A stretch of DNA of 34,736 nucleotides, taken from positions 1 to 34,736 of the forward strand of contig CAZWTD010000011.1 in the NCBI GenBank assembly GCA_964637345.1, read 5' to 3'. The notes under the pieces were generated by a model that searched no databases, was not told the DNA's origin, and saw nothing but the letters and a program-made list of their open reading frames with translations. The DNA comes from CAZWTD01 sp964637345 (GTDB taxonomy: Bacteria > Patescibacteriota > Patescibacteriia > HK-STAS-PATE-3). This document shows positions 22,561-30,606 of this stretch, piece by piece; the first letter of the stretch is position 1, and every line of letters starts with the position of its first letter. A program made the position numbers and the translations under genes.

Positions 22561-23079
22561 TTGACGCAACGGAGAATATATCAAGCAGAGTTTCCCGATT
22601 TTCTGACCACGGTTACGACTGGCCGGCAGCCGTTGTTTGAGGATGCAGTATTGGCGGGACGTTTAGCCGACGCGATACGTACCTGTTGCTGGTTGAAGGC
22701 ATTTCAGTTGATTGCGTTTTGTATTAACCCGGATCACGTTCACCTGCTTGTTTGGAAGCACGACCCAGCGCGGGTTAGAGAACCCGCGCTGGGGAAAAAC
22801 GGGCGCGCTGTGCGATGGGTGTTTCCCAGGTCCCAGCGCGTCTTCTCAAAGACGCGCTGTGTCCAGACCAACGCCAATGTTTCGGATTTAATGCAATCCA
22901 TAAAAGGTACGTTTTCCCGATCGTTGCACGAGGGACGGGTTTGGCAACCACGATTCAATTCTCGAATTATCGACTCAGAATTGCGACTTGAAAACACCCT
23001 TCAATACATCAGATGGAATTATCGGAAACACGGATTGCCGGAACAGTTCGGCCGACCACCTTACGTTTTTCCTGAATGA
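22561..23079 (+). CDS. REP-associated tyrosine transposase (RAYT, Y1 family) with embedded hairpins
   Basis: A 172-residue protein of the IS200/IS605-like Y1 transposase superfamily, RAYT branch. These enzymes nick single-stranded DNA at REP hairpins. The HUH motif reads DHVHLLVW (residues ~59-66). The C-terminal LQYIRWNYRKHGL carries Tyr residues suitable for catalysis, and the end RPPYVFPE is typical. Between the HUH motif and NVSDLMQSIKGTFSRSLH there are ~36 extra residues, absent from a normal RAYT. They are encoded by DNA with two long perfect hairpins (22764-22793, 22834-22859). The start is a TTG, since an in-frame TGA lies at 22528 and no ATG or GTG fits. No terminal repeats of a full insertion sequence were seen. 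Confidence 0.85.
   Translation: MTQRRIYQAEFPDFLTTVTTGRQPLFEDAVLAGRLADAIRTCCWLKAFQLIAFCINPDHVHLLVWKHDPARVREPALGKNGRAVRWVFPRSQRVFSKTRCVQTNANVSDLMQSIKGTFSRSLHEGRVWQPRFNSRIIDSELRLENTLQYIRWNYRKHGLPEQFGRPPYVFPE
22764..22793. repeat. REP-like hairpin 1 inside the RAYT gene
   Basis: CCCAGCGCGGGTT (22764-22776) pairs perfectly with AACCCGCGCTGGG (22781-22793), with loop AGAG: 13 bp. It is read in frame as part of the protein (PARVREPALG). Confidence 0.85.
22834..22859. repeat. REP-like hairpin 2 inside the RAYT gene
   Basis: CAGCGCGTCTT (22834-22844) pairs perfectly with AAGACGCGCTG (22849-22859), with loop CTCA: 11 bp. It shares the CCCAGCGCG start with hairpin 1 (22764-22772 and 22832-22840) but differs in the inner stem. 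Confidence 0.85.
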
Positions 23080-23082
23080 GAA

Positions 23083-23111
23083 TTGACAGAAAAAAACCGC
23101 GGAGCTAGAAT
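23083..23111 (+). promoter_or_regulatory. Promoter of the lamin-tail protein gene
   Basis: A consensus TTGACA (23083-23088), a 17-base spacer and TAGAAT (23106-23111, 5 of 6). Transcription would begin near 23118, leaving a ~39-base leader with GGAG at 23145-23148. Confidence 0.75.
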
Positions 23112-23156
23112 GACGACAGACAGATTTTGGTGGCTCCGAATCCCGGAGTCACCTTT

Positions 23157-25304
23157 ATGTATACGCGCCTGATTGCCAGTGTCCTTATTTGCTCCTTATT
23201 GAGCTGGTCAATTCCGCGGCCCTTCGTCACTCATGCCGATAGTCCGACCGTGATTATCAATGAGTTGCTGTGGATGGGCTCTTCTCTCTCGGCATCGGAC
23301 GAATGGATGGAGCTTCGGAATACGACCAATACGGAGATTGATCTTTCTGGCTGGTTTCTCACGAAGAAGAGCAGTGGCGCAGAAAACCTCATGCTCACGC
23401 TTCCGTCCGGGTCGGTGATTTCTCCAGGAGGATTTTTTCTCATCGCAAACTACGGGTCCGATCAGGCGAACTCCACCCTCAATGTGTCCCCTGATCTTGT
23501 TGACTCGGATATCAGCCTGGTGAATTCAGCGCTACAGGTGAAACTGTATGATGCGGGCAGCGGGCTGATCGATACCGCAGATGATGGGACCGGGGCGCCT
23601 CTTGGTGGTCGCTACGAATCGGGTGCGCTTTGGGAATCAATGGAGCGCGTTGCTTCAATTGGCGATGGAAGCAAGAAAGAAAGTTGGCGCACAGCGACGA
23701 GTGCGATCAACATCGATCCAGGCAGGCCCGAGCTCGGTACTCCCCGCGCTCCAAATGGGAATAGTGCGCCAGTCGCCGAGGCCGGCTCGGATAGCGAAGT
23801 GCTTGTTAACGAAATAATTAGCTTTGATGGAAGCGAATCGCTTGATGGAGAGAACGATCCCTTGTCATTCAACTGGTCATTCGGCGATGGGGCAAACGGA
23901 GATGGTCCAACGCCGACGCATTCGTACCACGAAGCCGGAACCTACTCGGTTGTATTAACGGTGAGCGACGGCATCGAAGTTTCAAGCGATTCATTAGTTG
24001 TGACGGTGAGGCATACGCCGTACATACCTGACGAAAGCGAGGCACCCTCGGATGCTGACCCAGATGATTCGGGATCAGCGGATGATGTTGAGACCGGGCG
24101 CTTAGTGATAAATGAAGTTTTTCCAAATCCAGCTGGCCGCGACCAAGATGGGGAATTCATCGAGATAGTGAATCTTGAGAAGAAAAAAGTATCACTGGCT
24201 GGCTGGTCGCTGAGCGATGGAAAGAAAAGTTATCATTTTACTTCCGGCGCAATTATTTCCGCGCACGGTTTATTTCTTGTTCCCTATGCGATGAGCCACC
24301 TTCTCCTTCGCAACGGGGGCGGTGAAGTACGGCTGATTGACCCGTTTGGAAAGGCGGTGAATGGCGTTGCCTATCCCGAAGCCAGAGAAGATCAATCGTT
24401 CGCCCGGACTGCGAGCGGCGATCGATGGGAGTGGACGATCGAGCCGACTCCCGGAAGCGTCAATGAGTTCGTACAAGAGAATGGTGATGTCGCAGATGAA
24501 GAAGAGGAAAGTTCGAACACAAACCCCGACAGCGATCCAGTCGTTCAGACGGTGAGTATTGCCGAACTAGAAAACCTAGCAGGTCGGACGCTCGTTCAAC
24601 TTCAGGGAGTCGTTGTGGCTCTTCCCGGCCAGTTTTCGTCAACAACCTTTTGGGTTGTCGATGAAGCCGGATTGGGCGTTGAGGTGAGCTCGTCAACGAA
24701 GGCTTTTCCCGAGCTTCACCTAGGGCAGGAGGTGCGTTTTATCGGACGGACGTCTGATGCGGGTATTGCCCGCCGCGTGAACCTCCAAAAAGAGACGCTC
24801 GAAGTTCTTGGATCCGGGAAAGAGCAGCCAGCCGCCGAGCGTTCACTCGCGGACTTGTCCGGCGATGCGGTTGGTAGTCTGATTACCGTTGAAGGGCTTG
24901 TCGCGGATCGCACGAGTACAAAATTCAGCTTGACGGATGAAGACGGTGCTGAACTCGTGGTTGCCTTGAAGCGCGGGACTGGAGTAAAAGCAACGGCAAT
25001 CGCAAATGGTCAAACGGTCCAGGTGACTGGCATACTCGGAGCGAGTTCAGAACAGCTTCAGCTGTGGCCGCGGATATCTGATGATATTGTCGTTCATGGA
25101 ACTGTGCTCGGGGTGAGCAGCGAAGCGAGTGAGTCTCTTGTGAATTCGTCTGGTTCGGTGTCATTAACGGAGAAGAAAAACACAGCAACGTGGCCAGTGG
25201 GCATTGTGCTTGGGGTAATGGTTGTTGCTGGTGTTGTTGTTTTTCTTCGCCGTCGAAAAATGCTCCGAGAGGAATCTGAGGCTGCGTCGCTTCGATCGCA
25301 ATGA
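23157..25304 (+). CDS. Secreted, membrane-anchored lamin-tail / PKD / OB-fold protein
   Basis: A 715-residue surface protein. ATG 23157 was chosen because GGAG lies ahead of it and a signal peptide follows directly (MYTRLIASVLICSLLSW); the upstream frame adds only ten unlikely residues. Domain order: lamin-tail 1 (about 30-190, with IINELLWMGSS and DEWMELRNTT), PKD (about 205-285, with FNWSFGDG and HEAGTYSVVLTVSDG), an Asp/Ser-rich linker, and lamin-tail 2 (about 315-430, LVINEVFPNPAGRDQDGEFIE shortened here to INEVFPNP). Then come two OB-fold-like stretches (about 470-650) and a C-terminal membrane helix with a basic stop (FLRRRKMLR). The combination suits binding to DNA or glycans at the cell surface; no catalytic domain is visible. 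Confidence 0.85.
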   Translation: MYTRLIASVLICSLLSWSIPRPFVTHADSPTVIINELLWMGSSLSASDEWMELRNTTNTEIDLSGWFLTKKSSGAENLMLTLPSGSVISPGGFFLIANYGSDQANSTLNVSPDLVDSDISLVNSALQVKLYDAGSGLIDTADDGTGAPLGGRYESGALWESMERVASIGDGSKKESWRTATSAINIDPGRPELGTPRAPNGNSAPVAEAGSDSEVLVNEIISFDGSESLDGENDPLSFNWSFGDGANGDGPTPTHSYHEAGTYSVVLTVSDGIEVSSDSLVVTVRHTPYIPDESEAPSDADPDDSGSADDVETGRLVINEVFPNPAGRDQDGEFIEIVNLEKKKVSLAGWSLSDGKKSYHFTSGAIISAHGLFLVPYAMSHLLLRNGGGEVRLIDPFGKAVNGVAYPEAREDQSFARTASGDRWEWTIEPTPGSVNEFVQENGDVADEEEESSNTNPDSDPVVQTVSIAELENLAGRTLVQLQGVVVALPGQFSSTTFWVVDEAGLGVEVSSSTKAFPELHLGQEVRFIGRTSDAGIARRVNLQKETLEVLGSGKEQPAAERSLADLSGDAVGSLITVEGLVADRTSTKFSLTDEDGAELVVALKRGTGVKATAIANGQTVQVTGILGASSEQLQLWPRISDDIVVHGTVLGVSSEASESLVNSSGSVSLTEKKNTATWPVGIVLGVMVVAGVVVFLRRRKMLREESEAASLRSQ

Positions 25305-25327
25305 CAGAGATGAAAAAGAATATAGGA

Positions 25328-25357
25328 AACCCGGCCGATTAGGAAGTCGGCCGGGTT
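25328..25357 (-). terminator. Terminator hairpin with a stop codon in its loop
   Basis: AACCCGGCCGA (25328-25338) and TCGGCCGGGTT (25347-25357) form a perfect 11-bp stem with an 8-base loop. The TAA stop of the minus-strand gene (25339-25341) lies in the loop, so the 5' arm encodes its last residues. TTTCC follows on the minus strand. It may also end the lamin-tail transcript from the other side. Confidence 0.7.
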
Positions 25358-25521
25358 GATGTGCGAGACGCGAGTCTTCCGCCGCGGAACAGGCAGAAGA
25401 AGGCGGGTCCGTAGAAGAACAATACGAGCGGCAGGAGGATCAAGGCGATAATCGCTATGCCTGTGAAGCAGATCCCGAGAAAGACTACGAAGAGGAGAAT
25501 CCAGCCTAGAGCGCGCAGCAT
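25339..25521 (-). CDS. Tiny membrane protein (60 aa)
   Basis: ATG 25519-25521 was chosen for the AAGGAGG just upstream; a longer frame to 25590 lacks such a site and overlaps the divergent promoter region. The product is almost entirely a hydrophobic hairpin (WILLFVVFLGICF then IIALILLPLVLFF), followed by a basic C-terminus (FRGGRLASRTSTRPTS). It would sit in the cytoplasmic membrane. A candidate promoter (TTGCAT-17-TAGAGT, 25551-25579) overlaps the start of the divergent gene at 25574. Function unknown. Confidence 0.55.
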   Translation of the reverse strand: MLRALGWILLFVVFLGICFTGIAIIALILLPLVLFFYGPAFFCLFRGGRLASRTSTRPTS

Positions 25522-25556
25522 GAGGCCTCCTTTCCATCCGGCGCGCCCCAACTCTA

Positions 25557-25562
25557 TATGAT
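25557..25562 (+). promoter_or_regulatory. -10 box for the alpha-toroid gene
   Basis: TATGAT ends 11 bases before the ATG at 25574, so the mRNA would be almost leaderless. GGAG at 25567-25570 would then lie at the very 5' end or be lost. The region also carries a divergent promoter for the 60-aa gene. Confidence 0.4.
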
Positions 25563-25573
25563 AGACTGGAGAT

Positions 25574-26569
25574 ATGCAACGGCGTCTCATCGTATTCTTT
25601 GTTCTCGTCCTGGGGGTACTTCTCGCGCTAGGATTCGCTTTTGATCGCCGTCGGGTGAGCGTTGATCGTCTTGATGATGCGATTGAGCGCGGCGCGGGCT
25701 TCGTGGCGGCTGCCTGGTCTCCCTTCCACTTTGCCGATCCCTACCTTGCGTTTGTTTACCCCGGTGAATCCTTAACCTGCGGCCTCCCGAATTGTCGAGT
25801 AACGTATCGAACGCTCGACGCGTACTTCGCTCTGCACTTTTTACAACCGCGGCTGCAGGCGAAGGAGTTGCGCCGCCTCGAAGCCCCGCTCGGCGAAGCC
25901 CAGCAGGTCCTCGCGGACCTGGCGCCGCGCTGGGTGAATGTGCCCATTGAGAACGCCTTAAAGAGCTCGGCTTCGGACGGTGGCGTCGCGCTCGATACTT
26001 ATTGTATTCTCGGGACGGTTGAGCAGAGTGCGCCGATGGCTCAACACCTTCTTGAGTATCTGACTGAGGACAACAACTTTATTGACGATCAGTACTATCA
26101 GGATGACCGTTGGCGGAATATTGCGGACGAAACCTGGTGTCTTCGTTTGCTCGCTGAAACAGGAAGCTCGGCTCCGCTCGACGAGCTCTTGACCCGACAG
26201 GCAGAACAGGCAAAAACCTTTCTCTCGAACGATGAGAATGCCGCGGCGAAAAGCGGCGTAGCATATCACCTCCTCATGCTTGATGAAGCTGGAAAAGGGA
26301 GTGAGTCCGACCGGCTCATGTGGCAGGAAGAAATCGTGAACCTCCTTCGAAGCAGTCAACTTGACGGTGACTCAATCTCGCTCGGGAACGCCTTGGAGGT
26401 CTTAAGTGAGAGCGGATATTCCGACCGCGAATTTCTTGCGCTGCTAGCTAACTATCTTCTCGCCCTTCAAGGGAAGGATGGGGCTTGGCGGGTGAATAAC
26501 GAGTATCCGGCCTTCTCAACGCTTCGAGCTTTGAATGGACTCGCCGCTTACCGGAGACTTCAACCATGA
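25574..26569 (+). CDS. Membrane-anchored or secreted alpha-helical (alpha-toroid-like) protein
   Basis: A 331-residue protein with an N-terminal hydrophobic segment (LIVFFVLVLGVLLALGFAF, about 5-23) acting as signal or anchor. The rest is helical and outside the membrane. Near the C-terminus, LLALQGKDGAWRVNN and STLRALNGLAAYR recall the Q-x-x-DGAW repeats of alpha/alpha-toroid proteins (terpene-cyclase/prenyltransferase-like). Earlier helices (DETWCLRLLAET) fit the same spacing loosely. Four Cys occur, including CGLPNC near residue 70, which could form disulfides. No catalytic acid motif of cyclases is visible. The stop overlaps the next gene by four bases (ATGA), so the two act together. Confidence 0.5.
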   Translation: MQRRLIVFFVLVLGVLLALGFAFDRRRVSVDRLDDAIERGAGFVAAAWSPFHFADPYLAFVYPGESLTCGLPNCRVTYRTLDAYFALHFLQPRLQAKELRRLEAPLGEAQQVLADLAPRWVNVPIENALKSSASDGGVALDTYCILGTVEQSAPMAQHLLEYLTEDNNFIDDQYYQDDRWRNIADETWCLRLLAETGSSAPLDELLTRQAEQAKTFLSNDENAAAKSGVAYHLLMLDEAGKGSESDRLMWQEEIVNLLRSSQLDGDSISLGNALEVLSESGYSDREFLALLANYLLALQGKDGAWRVNNEYPAFSTLRALNGLAAYRRLQP

Positions 26570-27426
26570 AACTTAGCTGGCGACAGTTGCTGGTCGTTGT
26601 CGGGTTGGAGTGGCTGTTTGTTGATGGATTGGTCCGGGGCTACGCGTGGTTTTCGCGTGTTCCCTTTTCTCTTCCCCAGCGGATTAGTTCCCTCGGCCTG
26701 ATTCATCTCTTTTTAGTTATTACTGCGATCGCAGTTCTTCTTCTTGGACTCATTACGCTTCGACGCCCAATTTCTTGGCTCGTCGGTCCGAAGCCGAAGC
26801 GGTCTGATTGGCACGCGCTTTGGATAAATCTTGCCTTTGTATTTCCCATTCCACTGATCGGGCGATTATTGGTTCCAAGTTTTGATGCGTGGTATGCCGA
26901 AGGATCTGGTTTTCTCGTCCCCGGAATCCTCGGCGGCGCCCTTGTGTCGATTGCTCTGGCGGTGACAAAGGAGGAGCTGCTTGAGCGTCTGCTTCAACGC
27001 ACCCTCCTCGATTCGTATGGGCCGCTCGTCGTGAGTGTTACGGTCGCCTGTCAATTCGGCATTGCCCATTTTTTTCGAGAGCCGTTAGCGTATGGGCTCG
27101 CCTCGGTGTTCAGCGTGATCCCAGTCGCGTTTCTCTTGAGCTTTTTGTATGCGAAAACAAGAAGCCTTATCATTTCCTTAAGCTTTCACCTTCTCTTTAA
27201 CGCGCTCGTCATTACACAAATTATTCTGCATGCAAAAGGGAACGCTGTGGGCGAACTCGTGCTTTGGATTGCCTGGGGAATAGCCTGGTTAGGGACTATC
27301 AGGCCGGCGTGGCGGTGGTTACGGGCCGAAGCACGGCCCAAGACTCGGCTTCGAGTAGGTGATTGGATTATGTTATTAAGTATTGGTCTTGGGCTCCCCC
27401 TCGCCTACCTCTTTCTGCATTCCTGA
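26566..27426 (+). CDS. CPBP-family intramembrane metalloprotease
   Basis: A 286-residue polytopic membrane protein of the CPBP/Rce1 (CAAX protease and bacteriocin-processing) family, with about eight membrane segments. All three motifs that form the active site are visible: EELLER (EExxxR), FGIAH (FxxxH) and HLLFN (HxxxN). Such enzymes cut substrates within the membrane or process exported peptides. It is translationally coupled to the upstream toroid-like protein (ATGA overlap), which suggests a substrate or partner, but this is inference. polA starts 14 bases after its stop. Confidence 0.85.
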   Translation: MKLSWRQLLVVVGLEWLFVDGLVRGYAWFSRVPFSLPQRISSLGLIHLFLVITAIAVLLLGLITLRRPISWLVGPKPKRSDWHALWINLAFVFPIPLIGRLLVPSFDAWYAEGSGFLVPGILGGALVSIALAVTKEELLERLLQRTLLDSYGPLVVSVTVACQFGIAHFFREPLAYGLASVFSVIPVAFLLSFLYAKTRSLIISLSFHLLFNALVITQIILHAKGNAVGELVLWIAWGIAWLGTIRPAWRWLRAEARPKTRLRVGDWIMLLSIGLGLPLAYLFLHS

Positions 27427-27440
27427 CGTACACTGTGGAT

Positions 27441-30224
27441 ATGCCATCTCAGAAGAAAACCTTTGTCGTCATTGACGGCAACGCCCTTATCCATCGGTCC
27501 TTCCACGCCCTCCCGCCCCTGACGACAAAACAGGGGGTTCAGGTGAATGCCGTCTACGGTTTTACGACGGTCCTGCTTCGTATGCTCCGGGAGTTAAAAC
27601 CCGACTATCTGGCAGCGACCTTTGATCTCGCGGCCCCAACCTTTCGTCATAAGGCCTACGCAGAATATAAAGCTACGCGGGTGAAGGCCCCCCAAGAGCT
27701 CTATGACCAGATTCCGATGGTGAAGGAAGTTGTTCGAGCTTTTCATATTCCCATCTTTGAGAAAGAGGGATTTGAAGCTGACGATCTCATCGGGACTTTA
27801 GTGAAGAAGCCAACACCGACGAAACGAGTGATAGTCACCGGCGATAACGACACCTTGCAACTTGTTGATTCTGACGTAAGTGTTTATACGCTCCGAAAGG
27901 GCGTTGGGGACACGGCCCTGTTTGATGAAGTTGCGGTTCAAGAGAAATACGGTCTTCGCCCGGATCAGTTGGTTGATTTGAAAGCCTTGCGCGGAGATCC
28001 TTCGGATAACATTCCCGGGATCAAAGGCATCGGGGAAAAGACGGCCGTGCTCGTACTTCAGACCTTTGGAACGCTTGAGGCGCTTTATCGCGCGCTCGAT
28101 GAGAATTCGAAGAAGCTTTCAGTAGTCTCAGATCGTATTCAAACCCTTCTTCGAGACGGCCGACAAAATGCCGACCTTTCAAAACAGCTTGGTCAGATTG
28201 ATACGTCAGTCGATATTGATTTTTCCCTCGAAGACTGTGCTCGAAAACATTACGACCGAAATGTTGTTGTGGAGTTGTTTCGCAAGTTCGAGTTCACGAG
28301 CCTTCTCAATAAACTTCCGTCTTCAGGTGAAGAGACGTCGTCGGAACATGCGGCAACCCCCTCACCAAAACCAAGCGTATTTGATGAAGTTGTTGCAGCG
28401 ATGCCGGTTCGGAAAGAGCCAAAAAGCTCAGCTCGGTACGAACTTGTAGATACTCCGGAAAAACTGAGCGAACTTTTAGAAAAACTGAAGCAGGCTTCGG
28501 AGCTTGCGGTTGACACAGAGACAACCGATACCGATGCCTGGCGCGCCGAGTTGCTCGGGATCAGCTTAGCTTGGAAGCCTGAGGAGGCCTATTACATTTC
28601 AGTTACTGAAGCGCTGAAGAAGTCGGCTGCGTTCAAACAGCTCACCCTACGACTCGCCGACCCGGCGCTTCCGAAAATCGGACATAACCTGAAATATGAC
28701 CTGGCGATTCTCGAACGGGCGGGGATAACGCTTTATCCGTTGTCGTTCGACACGATGATTGCGGCCTACCTCCTCAATCCCGGCTTTCGGCGCTACGGAC
28801 TCGATGATCAGGTGTTTACCGAATTTGGTTATGAAATGCAGCCGATTGAGGCGCTCATTGGACCGAAAGGAAAGAAGCAGAAAAATATGCGCGAGGTGCC
28901 GGTTGCCGACGTCGCCTGGTACGCGGCCGAAGATGCCGACTGGACACTGCGTTTAAAGCAGGCGCTTGCTCCCCGTCTGAAAGCTCAGGCGATTGACGGC
29001 CTGTTTGAGACAATGGAAATGCCGCTTGTTGGAGTTTTGGAAGGAGTCGAACGGAACGGCGTGAAGATCAACAGCGAGTTTCTTGAGGCGATGTCGAAGT
29101 CGCTCGGGAAGAAGCTGAAAGGGCTTGAGGCGAAGGTCCATCATCTAGCCGGCGTTGAATTTAATCTTCAGTCGCCGACGCAACTGAAAGAAATTCTCTT
29201 TGAACGTTTGAAACTTGAAACAAAGGGTATTGGAAAAACGAAGACTGGCCTTTCGACCGCAGCCAGCGAGCTCGAGAAGATGAAAGAGCTTCATCCAATT
29301 ATTCCGCTCATGGTCGAGTTCCGCGAGCTGGCGAAGTTGAAAAATACCTACCTCGATACTTTGCCGACTTTGGTGAATCCGGAAACCGGCCGGGTCCATA
29401 CGAGCTTTAATCAGACGATTGCCGCGACCGGGCGTCTCTCATCGGTTGATCCGAATCTCCAGAATATTCCGATCCGGACTGAGCTGGGGAACGAAATCCG
29501 AAAGGCCTTTATTGCCGACCGCGGCAACCGACTGATTTCCGTAGACTATTCGCAGATCGAGTTGCGAGTTATCGCCTCAATCGCGAATGATCCGGCGATG
29601 ATCGAAACCTTCGCTCGCGGTGAGGATATTCATACGACAACGGCCGCGGCGATTCACGAGCTTCCAGTAAGTGAAATTACGAAAGAGCTGCGTCGAACCG
29701 CGAAGGCGGTTAACTTCGGGGTAATCTACGGGCTAGGTCCGGTCGGGCTCGCGGAACAGCAGGGAATTTCCCGAGACAAGGCGAAGGAATTCATCGCGAA
29801 ATATTTTGCCGCGTATCCAAAGGTCCGCGAGTGGATTGACGAGATGAAACGGCTGGCTCGGGAGCAAGGGTACGTTGAAACGCTCTTTGGGCGTCGTCGG
29901 TATCTTCCGGAAATTGCCTCGCCGAACCACATGCTTCAAGCGCAAGCTGAACGCATCGCGGTGAATATGCCGATTCAGGGAACCGCCGCCGACCTTATGA
30001 AACTTGCGATGCTCAAAGTTGCAGACGAACTCCCGAAAAAATTTCCGAAGGCGAAGATGTTACTTCAAGTGCACGATGAACTTGTTCTTGAGGCACCGGC
30101 CGCGGAGGCTGAGGCGGTCGGAAAGCTCGTGAGCGAGCTCATGGTCGGAGTTGCGAAGCTTCGGGTTCCGATTACCGCCGAGGTTGAGGTGGGAATGAAC
30201 TGGGGCGAGCTGAAACTGGTTTAG
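27441..30224 (+). CDS. polA: DNA polymerase I
   Basis: A 927-residue repair and Okazaki-fragment polymerase with all three activities. The start is ATG 27441 (MPSQKKTFVVIDGNALIHRS); an open extension to 27363 overlaps the protease gene and is not family-like. The 5'-nuclease domain fills about 1-290. The 3'-5' exonuclease keeps its metal residues (DTETTD, NLKYD and YAAED), so proofreading should be active. The polymerase has motif A DYSQIELRVIA, motif B RRTAKAVNFGVIYG and motif C QVHDELVLE. TACACT at 27429-27434 ends six bases before the ATG, another possible leaderless start, though it could instead share the upstream transcript. Confidence 0.97.
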   Translation: MPSQKKTFVVIDGNALIHRSFHALPPLTTKQGVQVNAVYGFTTVLLRMLRELKPDYLAATFDLAAPTFRHKAYAEYKATRVKAPQELYDQIPMVKEVVRAFHIPIFEKEGFEADDLIGTLVKKPTPTKRVIVTGDNDTLQLVDSDVSVYTLRKGVGDTALFDEVAVQEKYGLRPDQLVDLKALRGDPSDNIPGIKGIGEKTAVLVLQTFGTLEALYRALDENSKKLSVVSDRIQTLLRDGRQNADLSKQLGQIDTSVDIDFSLEDCARKHYDRNVVVELFRKFEFTSLLNKLPSSGEETSSEHAATPSPKPSVFDEVVAAMPVRKEPKSSARYELVDTPEKLSELLEKLKQASELAVDTETTDTDAWRAELLGISLAWKPEEAYYISVTEALKKSAAFKQLTLRLADPALPKIGHNLKYDLAILERAGITLYPLSFDTMIAAYLLNPGFRRYGLDDQVFTEFGYEMQPIEALIGPKGKKQKNMREVPVADVAWYAAEDADWTLRLKQALAPRLKAQAIDGLFETMEMPLVGVLEGVERNGVKINSEFLEAMSKSLGKKLKGLEAKVHHLAGVEFNLQSPTQLKEILFERLKLETKGIGKTKTGLSTAASELEKMKELHPIIPLMVEFRELAKLKNTYLDTLPTLVNPETGRVHTSFNQTIAATGRLSSVDPNLQNIPIRTELGNEIRKAFIADRGNRLISVDYSQIELRVIASIANDPAMIETFARGEDIHTTTAAAIHELPVSEITKELRRTAKAVNFGVIYGLGPVGLAEQQGISRDKAKEFIAKYFAAYPKVREWIDEMKRLAREQGYVETLFGRRRYLPEIASPNHMLQAQAERIAVNMPIQGTAADLMKLAMLKVADELPKKFPKAKMLLQVHDELVLEAPAAEAEAVGKLVSELMVGVAKLRVPITAEVEVGMNWGELKLV

Positions 30225-30239
30225 TTTTCAAAAAGGAAA

Positions 30240-30267
30240 CCAGCCCGACCTGGGGAAGGTGGGCTGG
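30240..30267 (-). terminator. Terminator of the small Cys-gene pair
   Basis: On the minus strand CCAGCCC and GGGCTGG (30261-30267 and 30240-30246), with ACCT/AGGT pairing inside, form a long stem followed by TTTCCTTTTT. It lies between polA and the minus-strand gene ending at 30294, and could serve polA on its other face. Confidence 0.7.
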
Positions 30268-30293
30268 AGTGAGCGAAAGAAAGGCGGTCGCGT

Positions 30294-30593
30294 TCAAGCT
30301 GCTTGAGGAGCAGCGATTTGCGGGAGGGCGACCGGACAACCGCAATTAAGGCAGGCGCGGCGATGGTGGAGGGTCGTCGGGGCATCCGGGCGAACGTCGT
30401 TCGGGTTGTCGAGTACCGGAACCGAGAGCTGGTGCACGTGTCCAGAGCATCCTTGAACCGCGCAAGGGCCGAGATCGGCCGTCGAGCGATACTGAATCAC
30501 GGTGAGTCCAAGCCCTGCGAGTGTACCCGGGGCTACAACCTCGTCGGTCGGGCCCAGGAGGAGAACTCCATGTAGGGTTAGACAGTCATGCAT
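30294..30593 (-). CDS. Small Cys-rich protein (99 aa), zinc-ribbon-like
   Basis: ATG 30591-30593 (MHDCLTLHG) is preceded by GGGGGTAGGT; the frame is open to 30746 but that part lies over the upstream gene. After ~40 residues it has GPCAVQGCSGHVH and, about 30 residues later, ACLNCGCP. The first knuckle has the same form as DPCPVDGCTG in the gene at 895-1137, and the pair could bind one zinc ion. HH and other His residues lie between. It follows the gene at 30607-30906 by 13 bases, forming a two-gene unit inserted between polA and holA. Function unknown. Confidence 0.6.
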   Translation of the reverse strand: MHDCLTLHGVLLLGPTDEVVAPGTLAGLGLTVIQYRSTADLGPCAVQGCSGHVHQLSVPVLDNPNDVRPDAPTTLHHRRACLNCGCPVALPQIAAPQAA

Positions 30594-30606
30594 ACCTACC
30601 CCCTTC

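Noticed and set aside
22561..23079. Complete IS200/IS605 insertion sequence
   Set aside because: The transposase is of the RAYT branch, and no flanking end hairpins or TnpB/IscB partner were seen.
27363..27440. Longer polA start
   Set aside because: The extra residues lie over the protease gene and the family N-terminus begins at ATG 27441.
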